Below are positions 18,253-22,526 of a stretch of DNA of 22,526 nucleotides, piece after piece (positions within the stretch are counted from its first letter, which is position 1; every line of letters starts with the position of its first letter). The notes below the pieces were generated by a model. It saw only the letters and a program-made list of their open reading frames with translations, was not told the DNA's origin and made no database searches. Made by a program: the position numbers and the translations under genes. The stretch is from contig CAYRHS010000033.1 of the NCBI GenBank assembly GCA_964424125.1, positions 1-22,526 of the forward strand. Reading direction: 5' to 3'. The stretch comes from CAYRHS01 sp964424125. Its GTDB lineage: Bacteria > Actinomycetota > Acidimicrobiia > IMCC26256 > JAOSJL01.

Positions 18253-19526
18253 CGGAGGGTCTCCTGGAGGTGTCGACGTTCGGGGTTGAAGATCCAGGAG
18301 CGCATGGCGATGAAGCGGCACAGCGTGGCCAGGCCGTTGCCCACGAGGACCACGGTCACGGCGGCGGGGGTCGGCGCCTCCGGCCAGGCCAGGTCGAGCA
18401 CGCCGATCGCGGCCGCGGTCAGGGCCAGGCCGAAGAGGAACACCGACGCCGCCTCGGCCTGCGCGCGCACCCAGCCACCCCGCCCTCGCTTGCCGAAGGC
18501 GAACCGGCCGTTGGCGAAGGTGTTCACCACGGTCGCGAGCGCGAGCGCGAGCGCGTTGGCGAGCTGGTTGCCGAGCGCGTCGCGCCACAACGCGAAGGCG
18601 CCGACGTGCAGCACGGTGGTCATGGCGCCGACGACGGAGAAGACGCCGAGCTGCCGCCACAGGCTGCGGTCGCGCTCCGCGCCGTGCGCGCCGCTGGGGA
18701 CCCGGAACTCGCCCCGGGCGATGCGGCGACCGACCCGGGCCAACCCGCGTAGGTCCTCGAGCGCGGTGGCCACGACGTCGACCCGGCTGTCGGGGTCGTC
18801 GACCCAGTCGACGGGCACCTCGTGGATCCGCAGACCGTTGCGCTCGGAGAGCAGGAGGAGCTCGGTGTCGAAGAACCAGTTGTCGTTCTCGACCAGGGGC
18901 AGGAGCTTTGCCGCCGCGTCGGCGCGCACCGCCTTGAATCCGCACTGCGCGTCGGAGAACCGGGCCCGGGCGAGGAGGCGCAGGATGCGGTTGTAGGTGC
19001 GGGAGACGAACTCCCGGTAGGAGCCCCGTACGACGCGCGCGCCGCGCCCGAGCCGCGTGCCGATGGCGACGTCGCTGTGGCCTGTGATGAGCGGCGCGAT
19101 GAGCGGTAGGAGCGCGGCGAGATCGGTGGAGAGGTCGACGTCCGTGTAGGCGACGATGTCGGCGTCGCTGAACGACCAGGCCGTGCGGAGCGCCAGACCC
19201 CGACCCTTCTGGTCCAGGTGGAGGGCCCGGACACCGGAGACCACCGAGGCGAGGTACGAAGCGACGTCCCACGTGCCGTCGGTGCTCGCGTTGTCAGCGA
19301 TGGTGATCCGCCACGAGTACGGGAGCTCCTCCAGCCGGTCGGCGAGCGTACGAATCGAGTCCCCGAGGACCTGGACCTCGTTGTAGACGGGGACGACGAG
19401 GTCGAGCACGGGACCAGGGGGCGTCGAGTCGACGATTGCCTCGAGCGCGTCGGGCACTTCCTTGAGCCCCGCCCCGGCCTGGCCCGCGACCGGTGCCGAC
19501 GAACCGCCGGGCGAGGTCTCCAGCAT
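18249..19526 (-). CDS. GT2 polyprenyl-phosphate glycosyltransferase fused to a GtrA-like flippase domain
   Basis: The 425-residue protein begins with a disordered segment, then a DPM1/GtrB-like GT2 domain (about 40–270): LDLVVPVYNEVQVLGDSI, ADNASTDGT, the DVDLSTD metal motif (129–135), the AIGTRLGRGARVVRGSYREFVSRTYN region and CGFKAVR. A GtrA domain with four expected helices follows (about 290–420: RQLGVFSVVGAMTTVLHVGAFALW … VVNTFANGRFAFGKRG … NGLATLCRFIAMRSWIFNP). In known systems GT2 loads a sugar on polyprenyl phosphate and GtrA proteins are thought to flip it. Having both in one chain is a recognised but not universal arrangement. ATG 19526 is chosen; in-frame GTG 19535 or ATG 19580 are possible. 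Its stop overlaps the GT39 start (ATGA). No clear promoter seen. Confidence 0.9.
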   Translation of the reverse strand: MLETSPGGSSAPVAGQAGAGLKEVPDALEAIVDSTPPGPVLDLVVPVYNEVQVLGDSIRTLADRLEELPYSWRITIADNASTDGTWDVASYLASVVSGVRALHLDQKGRGLALRTAWSFSDADIVAYTDVDLSTDLAALLPLIAPLITGHSDVAIGTRLGRGARVVRGSYREFVSRTYNRILRLLARARFSDAQCGFKAVRADAAAKLLPLVENDNWFFDTELLLLSERNGLRIHEVPVDWVDDPDSRVDVVATALEDLRGLARVGRRIARGEFRVPSGAHGAERDRSLWRQLGVFSVVGAMTTVLHVGAFALWRDALGNQLANALALALATVVNTFANGRFAFGKRGRGGWVRAQAEAASVFLFGLALTAAAIGVLDLAWPEAPTPAAVTVVLVGNGLATLCRFIAMRSWIFNPERRHLQETLR

Positions 19527-19799
19527 CGCTTCCACGGTTCCGATGATCGAACCGGGACCTGGCGGGCACCCCGGGAGCAACCTCAGGATTTCCGCAGAGC
19601 GTGGCTTTGGTCAGCGGCGTTCGGCTGCGCCCGCGAACAGGTACGCCCCGAGCGTCACGCGCTGCCTACGCTGGGAGGAACGCGGACGTGGGGGCTGTCG
19701 AATAGCCCGTAGGTCCTGGGCAGTAGGTCGATCGGCTAGCGCGGCGAAACGCGAAAGTGCCGGTTTCGGAACGTCGGCAGGTCTCTATCCGACCGAGGT
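19527..19799. other. Intergenic region before the glycosylation operon, no confident gene
   Basis: 273 bp without a convincing gene. It must contain the promoter of the minus-strand operon, but no clear box was seen. On the plus strand, TACGCT near 19672 is followed by GGGAGGA and GTG GGG GCT GTC GAA TAG, that is, a start signal leading into a five-codon frame. This may be the remaining head of a gene whose body is lost, or chance. GGCTGTCGAAT at 19693–19703 recurs inverted at 22435–22445. Confidence 0.5.
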
Positions 19800-19821
19800 T
19801 CAGTCGCCGGTGGGTCGGTGG
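19800..19821 (+). repeat. 22-bp direct repeat, left copy
   Basis: It is identical over 22 bases to 22279–22300, in the same orientation. It contains (minus strand) the last six codons and stop of the flavoprotein remnant. A chance exact match of this length within 22 kb is very unlikely. Confidence 0.9.
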
Positions 19822-20030
19822 TCGACGGGAAGGTGGCCCGCGGCGTCGGGTTCGAGGTCGAGGTGGTCGAGGCCGAGGGTGTCGGTCTTGGGGGTGCGTC
19901 CGGTGACGACGAGAACGTGGCTACCGCGGATCTCGGTGCCGCAGCCGTAGCCCACGCGAAGGTCACCAGCAGTCCCGGCGGCGTGCGTGCAGGCGAGCGA
20001 GGTCCGTACGTCGATGCCGTCGGCGGTCAT
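19800..20030 (-). pseudogene. Remnant of a pyridine nucleotide-disulfide oxidoreductase (mercuric-reductase / lipoamide-dehydrogenase-like)
   Basis: About 76 codons downstream of arsC on the same strand read as the middle of a flavoprotein disulfide reductase. DGIDVRT and the following strand lead to GTEIRGSHVLVVTGRTPKTDTLGLDHLDLEPDAAGHLPVD, the stretch that in intact relatives closes the NAD domain. There is no FAD-binding N-terminus, no redox-active Cys pair, no ATG(Y/V)xxGD block and no dimerisation domain, while the family is about 450 residues long. The frame stops at 19800 within the 22-bp direct repeat. It is most simply the decayed or recombined remainder of an accessory oxidoreductase of the ars operon. 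A short functional protein cannot be excluded, since ATG 20030 is available. Confidence 0.6.
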
Positions 20031-20040
20031 GCGCGGGCGG

Positions 20041-20442
20041 TCAGCCGAGCTCGGCCATGAGCGTGCGGACCCGCCGCTCGATGTCGTCGCGGATCGGCCG
20101 CACTGCCTCGACACCCTGACCGGCCGGGTCGTCGAGCTCCCAGTCCTCGTAGCGCTTGCCCGGGATCACCGGGCAAGCATCGCCGCAGCCCATCGTGACG
20201 ACCACGTCAGCGGCGCGGACGAACTCGTCGGTCCACGGCTTCGGGAACTCACTGGCGATGTCGATGCCGCGTTCGGTCATTGCGGCGACCGCAGCCGGGT
20301 TCACCTCGTTGCCAGGGTCGGAGCCGCCGGAGAACACGTCGACGTCGCCCCCGGCAAGATGCCGGAGGAATCCGGCCGCCATCTGCGAGCGGCCCGCGTT
20401 GTGCACGCACAGGAACAGCACGGCTGGCTTGGCGCTAGTCAT
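20041..20442 (-). CDS. arsC: Arsenate reductase, low-molecular-weight phosphatase fold
   Basis: The 133-residue cytoplasmic enzyme reduces arsenate to arsenite for export. The P-loop CVHNAGRS (C12–S19) is the CX5RS signature of LMW protein tyrosine phosphatases; the further motifs are FSGGSDPGNEVNP and, at the redox centre, MGCGDACPVIPGKRYEDWELDDPAGQ with C86 and C90. Two extra cysteines fit a thiol-coupled cycle. Whether thioredoxin or mycothiol/mycoredoxin is the reductant cannot be read here, and actinobacteria use both. Start ATG 20442 has AGGGGAAG directly upstream. It is third in the operon after arsR and ACR3, separated from ACR3 by 63 bp that hold a 19-codon frame overlapping the arsC start. 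Confidence 0.94.
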   Translation of the reverse strand: MTSAKPAVLFLCVHNAGRSQMAAGFLRHLAGGDVDVFSGGSDPGNEVNPAAVAAMTERGIDIASEFPKPWTDEFVRAADVVVTMGCGDACPVIPGKRYEDWELDDPAGQGVEAVRPIRDDIERRVRTLMAELG

Positions 20443-20494
20443 CTTCCCCTGTCCTCTGCTCGGTCGTCAGCTCGGGAGTCGTGGTCTCAGGCAT
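20435..20494 (-). CDS. Possible 19-codon leader peptide overlapping the arsC start
   Basis: ATG 20494 follows a good ribosome site (GAGGGA) and reads MPETTTPELTTEQRTGEDD before TAG, whose triplet lies 6 bp inside arsC. The peptide is polar and unlike any family I know. It may only couple arsC translation to ACR3, or be chance. Confidence 0.25.
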   Translation of the reverse strand: MPETTTPELTTEQRTGEDD

Positions 20495-20505
20495 CGTCTG
20501 TTCCC

Positions 20506-21609
20506 TCACACCGCCAGCTTCTCGGGGTCGTCGAAGCGTCGCCGCGACCACAGCGCCACGTAGACGAGCGCGACGAGGACCGGCACCTCGATGAGGGGAC
20601 CGACGACGCCTGCGAGGGCCTGCCCGGAAGTGACACCGAAAACGCTGATTGCGACCGCGATGGCGAGCTCGAAGTTGTTGCTTGCGGCGGTGAACGCGAC
20701 GCTCGTCGCCCTCGGGTACCCGAGTCCGAGCCGCTTCGACAGGGCGAACGAGCCCGTCCACATGAACGCGAAGTAGAGGACGAGCGGTATCGCGATCCGG
20801 GCCACGTCGAGTGGCGCCGCAGTGATCTTCTCCCCCTGGAGCGCGAAGAGCAGGACCACCGTGAACAGCAGTCCCCACAGCGCGACCGGGCCGATCCGCG
20901 GTAGGAACTGGGTCTCGTACCACTCTCGGCCCCGCCGGGCCTCGCCCCAGCGGCGTGTCAGGTAGCCGGCGACGAGCGGCACCCCGAGGAAGATCGCGAC
21001 TGCCCGCGCGATCTCCCACACCGACACCTCGATGGCGGCCTGGTCCAGGCCGAGCCACCCCGGCAGGACTTCAAGGTAGAAGTAGCCGAGCAGGCTGAAA
21101 GCCACGATTTGAAACGCGGAGTTGAGTGCCACCAGCACGGCCGCGGCCTCGCGGTCGCCGCAGGCCAGATCGTTCCAGATGAGGACCATGGCGATGCAGC
21201 GGGCGAGCCCCACGATGATCAGCCCGGTGCGGTACTCCGGGAGGTCGGGCAGCAACAGCCAGGCGAGCGCGAACATCAGCAGCGGGCCCACCAACCAGTT
21301 CAGCACGAGCGACGTCACCAGCATGCGCCGGTCGCTGGTGACCCGACCGATGTCGCTGTAGCGGACCTTGGCCAGCACCGGGTACATCATCAGCAACAAG
21401 CCGAGGGCAATCGGTAGCGACACCGTGTCGATCTTGACCCGGTCGAGTACGTCGTTGAGATCGGCGAACGCTCGACCCAACAACAGCCCGAGCAGCATCG
21501 CAGCGCCGATCCACAACGGGAGGAAGCGGTCGAGCACCGACAGCCGTCCGAGCACAGCGGTCCCGTCGTCGCCGACGATGGGCTCGGCCGCGAGGACGGT
21601 GTCGCTCAC
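20506..21609 (-). CDS. acr3: ACR3-family arsenite efflux permease
   Basis: The 367-residue inner-membrane carrier exports arsenite using the proton gradient. About ten hydrophobic helices are visible. Family marks: RFLPLWIGAAMLLGLLLG near the start, the essential cysteine in GLARCIAMVLIWNDLACGD (C138), the downstream VALNSAFQI helix, and the conserved glutamate in AASNNFELAIAVAI (E314). Length is normal. The start is GTG 21609, which overlaps the arsR stop by four bases (GTGA), so the two genes are translationally coupled; an ATG at 21636 is in frame but would overlap arsR more and adds residues unlike the family. Often also named arsB by function, though it belongs to the ACR3 and not the ArsB family. 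Confidence 0.95.
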   Translation of the reverse strand: MSDTVLAAEPIVGDDGTAVLGRLSVLDRFLPLWIGAAMLLGLLLGRAFADLNDVLDRVKIDTVSLPIALGLLLMMYPVLAKVRYSDIGRVTSDRRMLVTSLVLNWLVGPLLMFALAWLLLPDLPEYRTGLIIVGLARCIAMVLIWNDLACGDREAAAVLVALNSAFQIVAFSLLGYFYLEVLPGWLGLDQAAIEVSVWEIARAVAIFLGVPLVAGYLTRRWGEARRGREWYETQFLPRIGPVALWGLLFTVVLLFALQGEKITAAPLDVARIAIPLVLYFAFMWTGSFALSKRLGLGYPRATSVAFTAASNNFELAIAVAISVFGVTSGQALAGVVGPLIEVPVLVALVYVALWSRRRFDDPEKLAV

Positions 21610-21956
21610 TGGCCCTCCTCGGTCCTCACCGCGCACGTGGAAGTCTCCGCCGGGGCGCCGGGCAGCGGTACGCCGGCCTCAGCCAGCTGAGCCCAGAGCA
21701 CTTCGAACCCGTCGGGGTCGAGGCGGTAGTCGATCCACCGACCCCGTCGGGTCGCCGACACGAGGCCGGCTTCCCGCAGCACCCGCAGGTGGTACGACAT
21801 CAGGTTCGGGGCGACGTTGACGGCGTCCTGCACGTCGCAGACGCAACACGCCCGCTCGCGGAGCAGACCGACGATCCGCAGCCGTGTCGGCTCCGCCAGC
21901 GCGGCGAGCCGATCGGACATGTCGATTTCCATTGATTCAACCAACGTTGAAGTCAT
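21606..21956 (-). CDS. arsR: ArsR-family arsenic-responsive repressor
   Basis: The 116-residue winged-helix repressor has LAALAEPTRLRIVGLLRERACCVCDVQDAVNVAPNLMSYHLRVLREAGLVSATRRGRWIDYRL. CCVCD carries the CxC that binds As(III) in ArsR (C38 and C40 from this start, with C37 also available). A C-terminal Cys (STCAV) is close to the end. Release from DNA on arsenite binding would derepress the ACR3 and arsC genes. Three starts are possible: 21956, 21932 and 21920. A TAGCAT -10 box at 21963–21968 lies 6 nt before ATG 21956, which supports a leaderless start there. Two palindromes next to it are probable operators, so autoregulation is likely. Confidence 0.93.
   Translation of the reverse strand: MTSTLVESMEIDMSDRLAALAEPTRLRIVGLLRERACCVCDVQDAVNVAPNLMSYHLRVLREAGLVSATRRGRWIDYRLDPDGFEVLWAQLAEAGVPLPGAPAETSTCAVRTEEGQ
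21936..21951. promoter_or_regulatory. Inverted repeat, candidate ArsR operator
   Basis: TTCAAC and GTTGAA flank a 4-bp spacer, within the first codons of arsR if its start is 21956. Dyads with TTGAA/TTCAA-type arms are usual for ArsR/SmtB proteins. A repressor here would block transcription just after the start point. Confidence 0.5.
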
Positions 21957-21965
21957 GAGCTCATG
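21954..21965. promoter_or_regulatory. Perfect 12-bp palindrome over the arsR start and -10 region
   Basis: CATGAGCTCATG covers ATG 21956 and overlaps the TAGCAT -10 box (21963–21968, minus strand). It may be a second operator or simply part of the promoter. Confidence 0.35.
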
Positions 21966-22448
21966 CTAACCGGACCCCTCACCGCCATGGCCACCTAGGC
22001 CGCTGTCGAGGGGCGCTTCCTGGGCGACCGCCACCGCAAGGGCTGGTCGTGATTCCAGGAGCCCTGCATCCGGCGACCGCAGATCCCCACGACCAGATCG
22101 ACGACACCTGGGCAGCAAACGTCTCGATCATCTACCACACCGAGGATCGACTGCACGTGAGGGCAGCACCTGCCGCGTGGACCAACGATCGTGCCGGAGG
22201 GGCGACGTTGGCCCTTGGTACACGCGACCCCCGGGAGGGATGGCTCCAGGCGGCGTGACGATTGGCCTGCTGGTCCCCTCAGTCGCCGGTGGGTCGGTGG
22301 ACGCCGCCGGCCGCGGAGTTGACTACGCACAGAATTGGCCCGTCGCCCCGGCGACGGCGCTTTCGAGCGTCGAGAGGCCCGATAACCGGTACCTTCGAGG
22401 TAGCTGTCGAGCCGGCCGATCAATTCGACCAGCAATTCGACAGCCGCC
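21957..22448. other. Intergenic region between arsR and tRNA-Ala, no recognisable gene
   Basis: 492 bp holding the arsR promoter, the right copy of the 22-bp repeat (22279–22300) and the tRNA-Ala leader. Open frames exist on both strands. The most protein-like stretch is on the minus strand from about 22444 (AVELLVELIGRLDSYLEGTGYRA), but it loses protein character further on and matches nothing I know. It could be gene debris. GATAAC at 22381 is a possible -10 box for the tRNA, without a good -35. Confidence 0.5.
22279..22300 (+). repeat. 22-bp direct repeat, right copy
   Basis: It is identical to 19800–19821 in the same orientation, 2,479 bp apart. The two copies enclose arsR, ACR3, arsC and the flavoprotein remnant. 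Flanking bases differ, so the identity ends sharply. Confidence 0.9.
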
Positions 22449-22521
22449 GGGGACGTAGCTCAGCCGGTAGAGCACCTGCTTTGCAAGCAGGGGGTCGTGG
22501 GTTCGAGTCCCATCGTCTCCA
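22449..22521 (+). tRNA. tRNA-Ala (TGC)
   Basis: The 73-nt cloverleaf has acceptor GGGGACG paired with CGTCTCC, including the G3·U70 pair that identifies alanine tRNAs. It also has TAGCTCAGCCGGTAGAGC, an anticodon loop TTTGCAA with TGC at 22482–22484, and a GGTTCGAGTCC T-arm. The discriminator A at 22521 is followed by CCG, so CCA is not encoded. In several actinobacteria this gene lies close behind tRNA-Ile; here 18 kb separates them. Confidence 0.97.
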
Positions 22522-22526
22522 CCGAG

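Noticed and set aside
17092..18996. 634-codon plus-strand frame opposite the GT39 and GT2–GtrA genes
   Set aside because: Glu/Arg/Gly-rich antisense shadow of membrane-protein genes.
19666..19706. TACGCT box, GGGAGGA and a GTG leading into a five-codon frame on the plus strand
   Set aside because: Looks like a gene start, but the frame ends at once with TAG; could be a remnant, but cannot be supported as a gene.
22049..22258. 69-codon plus-strand frame
   Set aside because: No ribosome site, no family and no conserved pattern visible.
22319..22324. TTGACT as a -35 box for tRNA-Ala
   Set aside because: The region 17 bp downstream (near 22342) has no -10-like hexamer, and the tRNA starts 125 bp away.
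21995..22435. 146-codon minus-strand frame before tRNA-Ala
   Set aside because: Only its first part looks protein-like; no ribosome site or family recognised. Described as intergenic with possible debris.

Overview
The window is a high-GC stretch of an actinobacterial chromosome. The order gyrB–gyrA–DUF3566 membrane protein–tRNA-Ile(GAT) is the arrangement typical of Actinomycetota near the replication origin. The frequent GTG starts, probable leaderless promoters and GC-rich codon use agree. I suspect an Acidimicrobiia-like lineage, but that is inference. Two runs of N (10 and 100 bases) show that this is a scaffolded draft; each run falls inside a real gene and breaks its frame artificially.

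Layout, left to right. (1) 3–4450: 3' part of gyrB, all of gyrA (interrupted by the 10-N gap), a DUF3566 membrane protein and tRNA-Ile. (2) 4520–5661: a 45-residue membrane peptide gene overlapping a saccharopine-dehydrogenase-like NAD(P)-binding protein. (3) 5730–9538: a membrane GAF-domain protein, then an MprAB-like two-component system, then an exported protein built from two copies of a Cys-containing module. The same pair of TTCAG/CTCAG boxes with 11-bp spacing stands before both the regulator gene and the exported-protein gene, which suggests autoregulation plus a local output gene. (4) 9614–13904: a minus-strand short-chain dehydrogenase diverging from a plus-strand two-gene unit. That unit is a large fusion of a GT2 glycosyltransferase and an alkaline-phosphatase-superfamily domain, followed by a coupled crotonase. 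(5) 13914–19526, minus strand: a four-gene operon-like run. Its genes are a GT2–GtrA fusion, a GT39/YkcB-like membrane glycosyltransferase (broken by the 100-N gap), an OmpR-type regulator and a sensor kinase. It looks like a three-component extracytoplasmic glycosylation machine carried by two genes and co-transcribed with its own two-component system. (6) 19800–22300: an arsenic-resistance operon (arsR–ACR3–arsC, minus strand) with the remnant of a flavoprotein disulfide reductase at its end. A perfect 22-bp direct repeat bounds this block. (7) tRNA-Ala(TGC) ends the window.

The most notable points are the GT2–phosphodiesterase fusion, the compact glycosylation operon with its own two-component system, the shared operator architecture of the MprAB-like system, the 22-bp repeats around the ars block, and a leucine in the quinolone-resistance position of GyrA. 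No CRISPR array, complete insertion sequence, integrase or phage gene was seen.
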